Assembly: GCF_000275845.1 (NCBI RefSeq)
Contig: NW_006766908.1
Span: forward strand, 147,915-189,646
Length of the DNA stretch: 41,732 nt
Direction: 5' to 3'
Source: Dichomitus squalens LYAD-421 SS1
Taxonomy: Eukaryota; Basidiomycota; Agaricomycetes; Polyporales; Polyporaceae
Under the pieces are notes generated by a model. It had not been told where the DNA came from and ran no database searches. It was given only the letters and a program-made list of their open reading frames with translations. This document shows positions 20,118 through 30,195 of the stretch, in pieces (position 1 is the first letter of the stretch; each line of letters starts with the position of its first letter). A program made the position numbers and the translations under genes.

Positions 20118-21906
20118 ATGTCCCAATCCGAGCTGGAGTTTAGGTCTCCTTTCGAGGCTATCACCCGCGATCCTCTAACGCTCATCGAGCTTCGCATGCG
20201 ATGGTTCTCAGGAAAGATACGCGCCAAGCCCACTTGGTGGAAGAAAGTCTACGACGAAGAGATCGTAACAAAGTGGTGCAAGGAGATCATCGAGCACGAC
20301 GCGGCCATGGTCGAACGATTCTGGGGCGGTGACGAGTATTGGAAAACGGGCCATGGTGAAAAACAGTGGCCCCGGGACAAGATCACCAACGTCCAGCTTA
20401 ACTACCTCTTCGACGAACTGCGATACGACGCGAGCCGATACGATGACGAAACTGGTATCTTTGTGGGCATACATTCCATTCAGGTCCTCGATTCTAGCTG
20501 AATTTGGCTGTGTGCAGGCGACGGCGATCCACAAGGTGCACGAGTCGCGATCTCTGATACCCGCCGATGTCAAGATATCCCTCGTGCAAGGCGTCTCTTC
20601 GCTCGAGGATGTCCCAGACGAAGAGAAGGACTGGCATCCGGGGTCAAAGAAGCAAGTGCTGGACCTCGTTCATCCATCAATGTACTGCTTGCGCATCGGT
20701 CGGTCGCACGTCTACCGCCACGACCAGAGTCAGGGAGCCCCCACTGTACCGCTCACGCTAGGGGACTACCTCAGCCACCGCCTAGATTTTCAGAGGTTCT
20801 TTTACAACTCTAAGAAGCCGTTCTGCATCTCACATGACTACCAATGGCTCCCGACGGACTTTGAGGTCTCCGAATCGGGTGAGGTCGAGCCCCTCGCGTA
20901 CATCAACAACCTCCATCCTATCGACCACCGCGCCCTATACTCCACCATCTCCTCCATTCTCTCCCGCTTCGTGCCTCTATTCGAAAAGGTGCTCTCCGAT
21001 GCGGTCAGTCCCTGGCCTCCACTTGCCGTACGCCCCAATCCGTATAGTTGGTACGACCACATCACGGTCCCCGCGCCAGCCTACCGCGAATATGGAGATA
21101 ACCAGGATGCCTACGCTGAATGGGAGTCCAAGTACCGATGGCCCTCCATTCCTGAACCCGAACCTTTCGTCCCTCCCACTGCTACCAGTGCGGACGAGGA
21201 GGACAAGATGAAGATCTCGCTCCGCGGGCGTACGCTCCAAGTGATCGTCAAGCTCGCGAACATCGTTCTCACCCCAGATAATCCGAAGTACGCCGGCGGC
21301 TCGTGGCATGTCGAGGGAATGGCGAACGAGAACATCGTCGCTACGGGCCTCTACTACTACGCGTGCGAGAACATCACTGAGTCACGCCTCGATTTCCGGA
21401 CGGCGATCGGCGCGGAGGGCCAGGTGACGGTGCTAGACTACCAGCAGGACGATGTACAAGGGTACATGGCCGCCTTCGGGCTGGACCGCAACAGCCGGTT
21501 GAACCAGCATTTGGGCCACGTCGTCGCGGAGGAGGACAAGTGTGTCGCGTTCCCTAACATCTACCAGCACCATGTCGACGAGTTTGAGCTGGCGGATGGG
21601 ACGAAGCCTGGGTACCGGAAGATTCTGTGCTTGTTTGTTGTGGATCCCTTCGTTCGCATCTTGTCGGCGAGCGACGTCCCCCCACAGCAGGAACACTGGG
21701 CACTGGACGAGGTGGCAAAGGCGCTGATTTTGGGGAAGCTTCCGCAGGAGCTGTACGATGCGGTGTTGGAATACGCGTCCGCTGGGTTGGTGTCGGGCAA
21801 GGAGGCGGAAGAGGATCGGAAAAAGCTGATGAAGGAGCGGTCTCGGTTCGTGGCGGATCATAACGAGCGGGTCTTCGAGGTAGACTTCAACATGTGTGAG
21901 CATTGA
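20118..21906 (+). CDS. DUF4246 family protein, likely 2-oxoglutarate oxygenase-like
   Basis: Two exons, 20118-20462 and 20518-21906, give 577 residues. The 55-base intron (GTGGGC donor, CTGAAT branch, TGCAG acceptor) is the phase-0 choice; a 34-base alternative from 20484 seems too short. The family pattern is clear: SLIPADVK near 135, then a long middle domain, GSWHVEGMANENIVATGLYY, ENITESRLDFR, and CVAFPNIYQHHVDEFEL, followed by KPGYRKILCLFVVDP. By analogy with 2OG-Fe(II) oxygenases, H379, E381 and H466 or H467 would bind iron and R482 the co-substrate; that is inference, since DUF4246 proteins have no assigned function that I know of. An inverted, broken copy lies at 3448-4757. The start follows the ATG conserved in both copies. 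Confidence 0.88.
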
Positions 21907-22362
21907 AGATGTCTCTACTATTTGCACGTACTCTATGGTTATCAGCATTAGACGACGAACGCCAAGCCGTGTCTACTAGTGCATGCTGAAGAGCAAGTCT
22001 CATCCCTGTTGTGCACGGCCCGGTAGCGGCTGCTGTAGTTGCTTCTGAAGTCATCGGCGTACCGGTTCGTCATGTACCACAAGAAACCCTACCTGATACT
22101 CTTCTGAATTGTGTGACCTTCAATTTATGACCATCAGCACATCTGCTATCGAAGTGCCCGTGGCTCATGTCTTACGTTGCAAATATACGGGCGCTAATCC
22201 AATCCAAGCATACTAGTCGTATATTGAACCGAGCGGTACCTAGCTCGTCTGTACATATACATCATCTTGTTCCGAGAAACAAGTAAATACGTTTCGTTTC
22301 AACCAGAAAGGACTCCGCAGCACAGTATCCCCTACTGTAAAGACCGACAATGCAGAAAGGCT
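21907..22362. other. intergenic between convergent genes
   Basis: Convergent 3' flanks of the DUF4246 gene and the acidic-tail gene. No gene or repeat is seen. Confidence 0.5.
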
Positions 22363-23904
22363 TCAGTCAGCCATGAAGACGTCATCTGTACTATATCCAA
22401 CGTCGTCTTCTGCAACTACCTCGTCGTCTGTCAGGGCGTCGCCACCGTCCTCAGTATCCAAGTGTACCGCTCCCAGCATGCTCTCGACGCGAGCATTCTC
22501 GTCGACCTCGTCATCCTCTTCATTCTCTTCGTCCTCGTCGTCCTCACCGTCCTCATCATCCTCACCTTCTTCGTCGTCCTCACCGTCCTCGTCGTCCTCG
22601 CCATCGACTCCGGGAACCGCTTCTGCAACGAGTGCATGAACCGGCTTGTGCCGCTTCGGCCTGTGAGCCGAAGGCGAATGAGGGTCAGCAGGAAGCGCTG
22701 CAGCTTGGCGCTTCGGGCGGTTGGTGGGCTGATATTCTGGGGAATCGTTGGCATTCGAAGGGCTAGAGCGATTCACCTCTAGCCCATCCATTGCCTCCTG
22801 GAGAGATTCAACGTGCCTCGTGATAAGTGCGTCTTCAATGTCGCGGTCAGGGGATAGCTGTTCCGAGAGTATAGATAAAGATATTTCCTTGGAGGTCATA
22901 AAAGAAACACATACCAAGTGTTTCGGGTTCAGTAGCGGGGCTTCAGGCTTGTTCGCAGGCGGATCAAACCAGCTGGTTTGGATCTTGCATTCGGCGAATT
23001 GCTCCTGCAGCGGAAGCCTGGCGGCATAGAGGAACTGCGAGGAAAGAGAGACGGGTCTGCTTCGTCCTTCGACCACCGGATGAAGGGTGAACACCGGGAC
23101 ATTTAGATAGATGACTTCGGGCAAAGCGCGTTTCTTGTACTCGCGGATACGCTTCCTGTAATGCTTTCTCGCAGCATGCAGGACTTCTTCATTCTCGATG
23201 TAGGCCCACGTCTCGGCTGCAGTGGGCTTCTTGATGGTTTCAGGTCGAGACCACACGAGTTGCGAGAAGTAGGGGCCTATAATGAGGAGAGCGTACACAT
23301 GCTGCCACGTCTCGTGGTATTCGAAGGCAGCCATGGCTTGGTCGTAAACTTGCTCAACGCATTCCAGCATTGAAGCCCAAGCGGTAAGCGCAGCCTTCGG
23401 GTGGTCCCAGACCTGACGCGTATTCAGGCCCTTTATCTCCCATAAGTCAACGAGCTTGCGAACGACGTCGATATCGTCGCCGTCGTGGGAAAATGTCATC
23501 ATCATACGGACGAAGTCTGGGACCTGTGCCTTGACAAAGCCTTTCTTATCCAGCTTGTCGCCTTTGGCACCGGCCGGGGCACGGGTTATACCGAAGAATG
23601 CCTGAGGGGTATACGAGATGGTGCATTTGGGGTAATCGAGAGGCTGGATGGTCTCGCAGAGATGGGACAGAATGTGGCTGTAGACGGTGTACAAGTATCG
23701 TTCCGATGAGCGAGTCGTCCAAGCGTTCGCCAATGCATTGGAGAGGTCGTCTTCGAACCTCTCCTTCGAAAATACTATGAGCTGTTCCACCTCTCTAAGT
23801 CAGACACGATGCGAAAAGACGAGTACTATGAACCGTCCTACATGTGTCTCTCGCTCGATAAGGAGCTTAGCTTGTTCAACTTCACGCGAGAAGCCGCTGT
23901 CCAT
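22363..23904 (-). CDS. unrecognised protein with long acidic tail
   Basis: Three exons: 23904-23842, 23790-22915 and 22857-22363, giving 477 residues. Exon 1 encodes MDSGFSREVEQAKLLIERET plus H. The first intron is 51 bases with a CTGAC branch; the second is 57 bases (GTATGT to GAACAG) and is in frame, so unspliced RNA would add 19 residues. The N-terminal 300 residues look folded and helical (VRKLVDLWEIKGLNTRQVWD, FEYHETWQHVYALLIIGPYF). Then come a basic patch (RPKRHKP) and an Asp/Glu run of about 50 residues near the C-terminus. I recognise no domain. The acidic tail next to a basic patch suggests a nuclear or chromatin role, but this is only a guess. Confidence 0.65.
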
Positions 23905-24540
23905 GGTCTGGAATCTGGAGAGGTGAAGATGAAGGGCGATAGGGAGGAAGAGAGCCTGGGCCGACGAGGGATTGTGTTGGGAGCATCAGCCATGTTCTCT
24001 TATATGTACCATTGATCTATTGGAAGCCTATGTGCTAAGAGTCATAGGCGGCTTGATAATGACTCGAAAGGTCGCAGGAACATAAAACGAACTTTTTTTG
24101 TGATTATGTGATATGAATGACCGGATCGAACACACAGACAAATGCACACCAGGCAGCGCCGGATGTACATACCCTGGAGAGGTGGAGCACTATGCGGCCG
24201 GGCAGTGACTGGTGAGGGCCCAAGAACAACAGAATGAACGTTTCGGGGAACAATGACTGAGCCAATACCTGATCGAACATATTTCCGATGACCACTACTG
24301 GTACATATAGAAGGAGGTGAGTCAGCCTAACCGGCCGCCGGGCCCCCAAAATGACACTAGAGTTATCAGTCTAACTTTGGGAATACAAACAGTGTGCTGA
24401 GTTTGTGCTCCGAGCCTGAGAGAGGAAGGAGGGCTTGTCGATCGGTGAGGAGTTCCACAGATAAGGGATTGCGCTCTAAATGTAGTGGCAAGAGCTAGTG
24501 TGTTCTTTTCTTGTCGCTCGCTCAGTTCATCTCGCGCCTA
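23905..24540. other. intergenic, no supported gene
   Basis: Promoter side of the acidic-tail gene, then AT-richer DNA with a T7 run near 24093. Small open frames here have no support. Confidence 0.4.
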
Positions 24541-24930
24541 ACAGGCGCCTGTCTACCTGGATTAAAGGTCAGCTCAAGCGCAGGCAGCGGCGAGATCGAT
24601 GGCATCGTCCCATGCTAGGTTTGTCAAGCCCAGGAGGCCGGTCCCAAGTGGATGGTGGCGCGGGAGAGCTTCATAGACTCGTTGACATAGATTGATTGTG
24701 TACAATGCGCCCAATCAGAAACAGCTTTATCACGATATACATACAATTCAACTGAGGGTGCCGCTCTGAGCCCGATAACAACTGGACTCAAACCTTGTGC
24801 GACGACTCTGCATCTCGAGCCATGGAACTCTCTAGCTTTTGAATTGTCGAGTTTTCGCGTCGCTCTCTAGTCCCAGCTCGCGGGCGCTGCAGGCGCTTGA
24901 GCTGACCTTGAATCCAGCAGACAGGCGCCC
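24541..24930. repeat. inverted repeat upstream of X-C
   Basis: 24541-24589 and 24885-24930 are imperfect inverted copies of each other, sharing GGTCAGCTCAAGCG and ACAGGCGCC. The inner part contains the 5' flank also found at X-B. The equivalent of the right arm is present at X-B (about 11415-11465), while the left arm is not obvious there. Confidence 0.65.
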
Positions 24931-25012
24931 GGTTCTATTCTCTGATATAAACACCCCGCCCGTCGCTCTCGCCCCGAATCTTCATACGAACTTCAGTCAC
25001 TCTTTCTCACCG

Positions 25013-25824
25013 ATGTCAAACGACAGCGAACGCAAGAAGGCCAACCCTACGCACTGGTATAATGGGCAGTACCTCTTGCAGTGGGAGCGCAGTACCGATC
25101 CCGCGAATCCAGGATTCAAGCTCACCAAGGCAGCGGAAGAGGCCCAGACAGCAGTACGTGCATTCGTGTCTTCTAACCACTGCTACCCATTCATCATCTC
25201 TTTGCGCAGAAATGGGAGATGCTCATTGCCAACAGGAAGCCCAGGGAGAAGATCCCTCCTAGACTCTTCGGCAGCCGTGGCAGAAACCCTCCGTTGCTGC
25301 TATACGGCTGGACCTTCAACCTAGACTACTTCCTCGAGTATGCCAAGAGACATAGGCTGACTCTGGAGGTATCGGAGGAGGCTCGTAAGTGGCTGGGCTG
25401 CGCCACGAAGACATTCAATTTCGGTGATGCCACTGAGGAACATTATCGAGACGAGCAGCTGCTCCAAGAAATGTGTCACGCAGCGCGGTTCGTCTCCGTG
25501 GGTCACTTAAGACGATCCACTGGATTCGTTTTCGAGATAGGGCGGCCCCTGTCTCTCGAATGGGACAGGATCCTTTACGTGTGGACGAACTACAACATCG
25601 AGGAGAAGTATTTCGGTTATGGATTCTCTCGGAAGGGGAGATTCGAAGCAGCCAAGAAGATCGTGGACGAGGCGATGAATGAATGCCTACCGGATGGGAA
25701 GAAGAGCGAGCTACTGTGGTGGTGGTCCTTCGACAATGACGTGGTGCGTACTTTGCTTTGAAACGAAGAGATCCATCGATGAGCTGACTCGTGATCTCAG
25801 AACGTTCTGACTAGCATAGATTAA
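25013..25824 (+). CDS. orphan family X gene, copy C
   Basis: Three exons: 25013-25153, 25210-25743 and 25801-25824, giving 232 residues. Same structure as X-B: a 47-codon first exon starting MSNDSERKKANPTHWYNGQY, a middle exon with LLLYGWTF, DYFLEYAKRH, LSLEWDRILYVWTNY and ELLWWWSFDNDV, and a seven-residue last exon NVLTSID. Introns are 56 and 57 bases. One Asp codon is missing at the end of exon 2 compared with X-B and X-D. A TATA box (GATATAAAC) lies about 65 bases upstream. It stands alone in the core, outside the arms, on the opposite strand to X-B. Function unknown. Confidence 0.72.
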
Positions 25825-26055
25825 TTATTCTCAGGCTCGGTGTCGTAGTCACCCGCCAACACACGTTGTTCACCCGCTGTCCTGCAGCTGTTTTGCTGAC
25901 GTCCCCTTTCTGTTTGTCTTCGCTGTACCATGGATCGGAATTGTATCATAGTCGATGTCGCAATGCACGTCTCTAATCGCGACACAGTACGGGTGGGATG
26001 TGGTACAAAAGCTCGCCGCAGGCAATCAACTACTGCGGCCGTGTGAGTATGATTA

Positions 26056-26406
26056 CAGTGCTTTGCAAAAAAGATTGCAGTGCGAAGCGCGCACAATCCT
26101 GTTTGCCTCTGTTTGCTCAGCCGGAGAAACGCCCGCAATGCCGGGAGCCTCTTTCCAGCATGGTCGACTTTTCAGCTACAAACCTACCGAATATATTCAT
26201 AAAGTTATATTGCGGAGGCAGAGAACATCGTCTTTTATTTTGGCAGTAGGAAAGCGGGCACAGACTCAAGCACGGCTTTGACGGACGGAGTCCTTGTGAG
26301 CGCCCGGTTCCCGAAACAGAAATCCTCGCCGTAGCCGACGGGGGACCAAACAGGGGCAAACAGGATTTTGCGCGCTTCGCACTGCAATCTTTTTTGCAAA
26401 GCACTG
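26056..26406. mobile_element. Tc1/mariner-type MITE
   Basis: A 351-base element with near-perfect terminal inverted repeats of about 58 bases starting CAGTGCTTTGCAAAAAAGAT. It is flanked by TA on both sides (26054-26055 and 26407-26408). The CAGTG ends and TA duplication are typical of Tc1/mariner-derived MITEs. The homologous flank downstream of X-D has no insertion at about 35632-35650, giving an empty site. It carries no transposase. Confidence 0.82.
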
Positions 26407-26448
26407 TATATATCAAGCGAACGTCTATAGGAAGATCCGCGAAGAGCC

Positions 26449-26566
26449 TAGTCTCGTGACCAGACGTTCGGAGCTTTGAGCGGAAATGAAAAAACCGGGA
26501 CTTTCCGCGCTCCTGAACGTCTGGTGGATCCACCCCCGTGACTCCCCGCTCGGTGACCTGTGTGAC
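26449..26566 (-). repeat. 118-base hairpin-containing repeat, copy 1
   Basis: Identical by eye, base for base, to 34294-34411 on the opposite strand. Inside it CCAGACGTTC and GAACGTCTGG form the outer stem of a roughly 65-base foldback with further pairing at GGAGC and GCTCC. It resembles a very small MITE with flanking sequence included. It lies just beyond the 3' flank of X-C. Confidence 0.8.
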
Positions 26567-26599
26567 ATACCGACGCCCCGTTAAGGTAATCCGACAAAG

Positions 26600-26862
26600 T
26601 CGGAGGGCGCCCTCGCGGCTGCACGCTGTCCTAGTTACAAGCTTGCATACCTCCTGTACTGTGCACAATGGCTCGAGCTCTCGGTCAACAATCTCCTCCA
26701 CGCACTCCAGGGCAAACTCCTCGAGAGCCTTCCTAGCGCCCTGGGGCCGTACATGATGGTGTTGTGAGGAGGATGTGCGAGGGACCTTGTACCAGCGCTC
26801 GAGAATGCGGGGAAGCTCCTCGCTGCCCATAAGAGCGCTCCGCTCGTACTGGACCTTAGGGT
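26600..26862 (-). pseudogene. relic of a repetitive agaricomycete gene
   Basis: On the minus strand an acceptor at 26863 opens a frame reading VQYERSALMGSEELPRILER, then WYKVPRTSSSQ and ARKALEEFALECVEEIVDRE. The wording recalls a highly repeated, probably transposon-encoded agaricomycete protein, but I cannot name the family with confidence. The frame runs into the 118-base repeat and the MITE, so it is not an intact gene. Confidence 0.45.
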
Positions 26863-26940
26863 CTGAGATGCATGGGGAGATTTATATCTACGGACTCCAT
26901 AAAAGCCAAAATTGACTTACAGCGCCTTGCATAAGTCTGT

Positions 26941-27614
26941 GAACGCGCTGATTTTTTCTCTCCGGCATCTACACTAAGCGACCTGCCCAAACAGGCCACA
27001 TGATGGTCACAGGTCTGGAGCCCACGGCCCTCGCTGGCATCACAGACGAGTCTGCGATACACGCGTCTCGCACGTTCATGGTTGTTGACAGTCCATATTG
27101 CAGGGAGATGCGCTTGGTGAGGAATGGCACGGTCACTGATGTTCTCTGAACAAATAGAAGGTGATGCTCCACAAAGTAAGGACCGCAATTGATTACCCTC
27201 AACGGTCAAAACGTTTGCAGTGCGATTTGCAGACCATTAGCCTCGTTCTCTTACGCTCGACATGGGACATGGCAACACAATGTCTAGCGAGATCTGGAGA
27301 TGCAGGAGGCGCTGCCACTAAGTACGCATCCCTCGTGATTGCGCCTTTGCTCCAGACATGAAGTAAGCAGGTGAATTGTGTGGAGATTAGAACATGAGCA
27401 TTAGACCACTTTATGCGCGTTCATATGTAGGATAAAATGAGATACAAACATTTTTTATCCATTATACACATAGTGAACTTCTTGTATATCGAGTCAGTAG
27501 CTCTTCAATTGTGACGTGCCGTTATGGCGTAGTAGAAGTCTTCGTGACCATAATGTGGCTTACTTAGGCAGGTCGCCTAGCGTAGACACCGGAGAGAAAA
27601 AAATCAGCGCGTTC
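26941..27614. mobile_element. inverted-repeat-bounded segment, possible non-autonomous element
   Basis: 26941-27010 and 27544-27614 are imperfect inverted copies of about 70 bases, sharing AACGCGCTGATTTTTT (inverted) and a GGTCAC/GTGACC inner part. No target duplication was found. The inside holds no supported gene. Confidence 0.55.
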
Positions 27615-27936
27615 ATCATCAGCAAAAATTCACTTGCCTCGAGGGAGCTATAGATTCTCCAGAGAGTGATTAGACAGTCGAGGCAAGTACCCTGTTATGG
27701 AGACCGGCCTAGCTCCTACTAGCGCCTCAAGAGGTCACGCGAGACCTACGTAGAAGCTCAGGAGTGCTCTCGAGCACTCCCAAGCGCGCATCGAGGCGTC
27801 GATAGACATGATAGATCCGAGTATACAGCCATAGCACGCACTCCTCACGAATCATCCATATGACATACAGAACCCAATATCATTCGAAGACTATTGTACC
27901 CGTTGCTAATCGCTGTAGTACATTAATTCCCTCGAG
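27615..27936. other. 3' flank of the DUF6532 gene with stem-loops
   Basis: It contains GGAGTGCTC/GAGCACTCC with a two-base loop (27761-27780) and AGGTC/GACCT just before it. No gene is seen. It may contain the left terminus of the two-gene transposon-like unit, but I could not match a terminal repeat. Confidence 0.4.
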
Positions 27937-29991
27937 TCAGTGGCCTTGCTCCAGCTCGTCTTCGCTATCAGTCAGCCCTGTGCGTGCTTCAAGCTCGGCT
28001 TTTGCGATCTCCATGGCTGCGTTTGTGACTCGCACAGTATGGGTGTCCAGTGCAATGCCACCGCCACCACGACTAAATGGAGGTAGAAGTTCTCATCAGC
28101 ATACCCCATAATGTTGCGAAGTTAAGCACGGAATGTACATACAAAGCCTTCTCATACATCCGCATGCGGATGTTGGAGAAAATCGGCCCATTGTTGCCGC
28201 TAGCGTAGCTCTCGAGGTCGCTCTTGAAGGCCTTGTAGTGCGTGCCATGGCGGCTCTCTGAGAATGACTCATGTAAACGACGACCGGTACTCCATTCTAG
28301 AAGGTGCGCGTGTATCTATAAGATGTTAGTATTCAACGTTCGACATGAATAAGGTATGCACATACCACAGTTGTAACAAATGCGATTGTAGGAATGGGAA
28401 TTGGGTTGAAAGTGTCCGGTGCGAGAAACCCTAAGCCTGTTCGTGAACTACCAAAGAATGCGATCTGGATGGCCTGGCCGATGAACTTGTTCTGGAACAT
28501 GTGTGCCCTAGTACCTGTTTCAAAGTCGTATGTCTTTATCTGAAGTTAGCCGAAGACATTTTAAAATGCATGTCGAAGTTGAACCTAACCTTATGATGGA
28601 AGATGCCGTCAGTCATGAGATTGGTGACTAGAGACATGTTCCGTCGCTCTGCAGATAGACTTGCATGCTCAGTGATGCCATATGCAACCGCAGTGCGATC
28701 ACGAATAGCATCTGAAATGTCACCGTGAATATTGGACTTCCGGCCTCCGATCTATGAATGTAATTGAGGAATCAATGGCCCGTCAGTTATGAGCCGTAAC
28801 AGTGTTCATATCATAATATTGAGACTTACCAAGCGTATCATGCGATCGGACAAAGCCCAGGGTACCGGAACCTTGCGTGCAGCACATGCAGCTTTCCATG
28901 CCCTCTTAGCAAAAGTGCGCTGTTCGACAGAGTCAGGGAAAGCATTCTCAGTGCAGATGTACAAGTAATAGTAGCGAGTTATAGACTCCTGCAAGAGGTC
29001 TTTGACCTCGTCCGTGTAGTCGCTAGCGTTAGGTCGAGATCCTAGGACAATGCCAGGCCGAAATGGTGCAAGAATTAGAGAAGAACCGTCCGCAGGTGTA
29101 GTATCTGCGGGCTCTACAGTATCGACCTCGGAGGAACCCTCACGTCCCCCGATGGCCATTGAAGTCAGTGATTGGCCCTGTATAGAACTGATGCGGGACA
29201 AAGACGCCGGTTCCGCTGACTCGGAGGACGTCAAAGAAGGCAGAGCAAACAGCTCCGCAGGTTCTGTGGACAGAGAACTCCTATGCACAATGTTGAGTAG
29301 CGTGAGATGCGCTGTCTCAACTGATGGATTTAAAGTATACGTACTCCTGGAGTGTGGACTGCATCGTCTGCGGAGTGGCATTGCCTGTGACTACACCGGT
29401 ACCTTCACGGCGCCGGATTCGTGGGGTGACAGCGGTTCGTGTGGGGGTGGAGGCTTGCCTTCGTATCTGAAAAGCCAGATGTCATTCGCACTCTTCATGA
29501 ATGATATGTGAAAGTTCGGATCAACGCACCGATGCTCTCAAACTAATAGCCGGAGGCTCGTCTTCTTCCTCAGACTCGGGAGGGAGACGGTCTGGATCAT
29601 CGTCTATGGCATCTGCATCATCTTGTTTCGCCTTCCGCTGCTTTTTAAGCTTCTTACTTGCAGCGTGATAAAGCTTCTTGTATTTCTCGAGCTCAACATT
29701 TGCCTTTGCAGCCTTTTCGTTGTCTAGCACATCGTTTACTAGGCAGTGAGTGCTGATAGCAAGTATGGAACAATGTGGGGCACTCACTGATAGCTTGTTG
29801 TTTTGTCGAGACCTTTCGAGTGCGCTTCAGTGCTGTGCTTGTAGACTGACAAATGAGCGACTGAGTATATGATGATAGCTTCCAGAAAAGGGCAAAGCGA
29901 TAAGGAAAAATACCTCGCCATCCGAGAAGATCATCTCTTCCTCATCCTCCTCTGTGGGGGAGTCTGACTCGACTGGTTTGCGTTTGGGCAT
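27937..29991 (-). CDS. DUF6532 protein next to a Plavaka transposase
   Basis: Nine exons fit in phase: 29991-29914, 29845-29788, 29738-29530, 29466-29345, 29280-28830, 28751-28590, 28539-28366, 28315-28143 and 28072-27937, giving 520 residues. The N-terminus is acidic (MPKRKPVESDSPTEEDEEE), with a basic coiled stretch (KKLYHAASKKLKKQRKAKQ) and a linker. The DUF6532 region reads ITRYYYLYICTENAFPDS, then GDISDAIRDRTAVAYGI, GTRAHMFQNKFIGQAIQIAF, and IHAHLLEWSTGRRLHESFSE. It ends with an acidic tail, TDSEDELEQGH. Such proteins are abundant in agaricomycetes and of unknown function. It diverges from the transposase gene with 204 bases between start codons, suggesting joint control and membership of one mobile unit. 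No frame damage is seen. Confidence 0.8.
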
Positions 29992-30195
29992 TCTGAATAA
30001 AAGAATGAGGACAGGGGATGCAGAGACGGGGCTGGGGCAGACGATAGCTCTGCTACACTCCTAATTCCTCAAAGGGTCTTGGTTGAGCCACGTTGGTGGC
30101 GCATCGCGCACGGACCTGGTGATGGTCAGCGGCGTAGCTACCAATAAGTCGGAGGCCTTTGATTTTCAATACAAGACTCACCTCGCTATCGCACC
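29992..30195. promoter_or_regulatory. shared divergent promoter region
   Basis: Only 204 bases separate the start codons of the DUF6532 gene (minus) and the transposase gene (plus), so both promoters and leaders must lie here. No clear TATA box is visible. Confidence 0.55.

Noticed and set aside
22373..22639. Ser-rich plus-strand frame at 22.4-22.6 kb
   Set aside because: Antisense of the Asp/Glu-coding tract of the acidic-tail gene.
27731..27800. Stem-loops at 27.7-27.8 kb as a CRISPR-like or terminal repeat
   Set aside because: Only two short unrelated dyads, no spacing regularity, and no inverted partner on the far side of the transposase gene.
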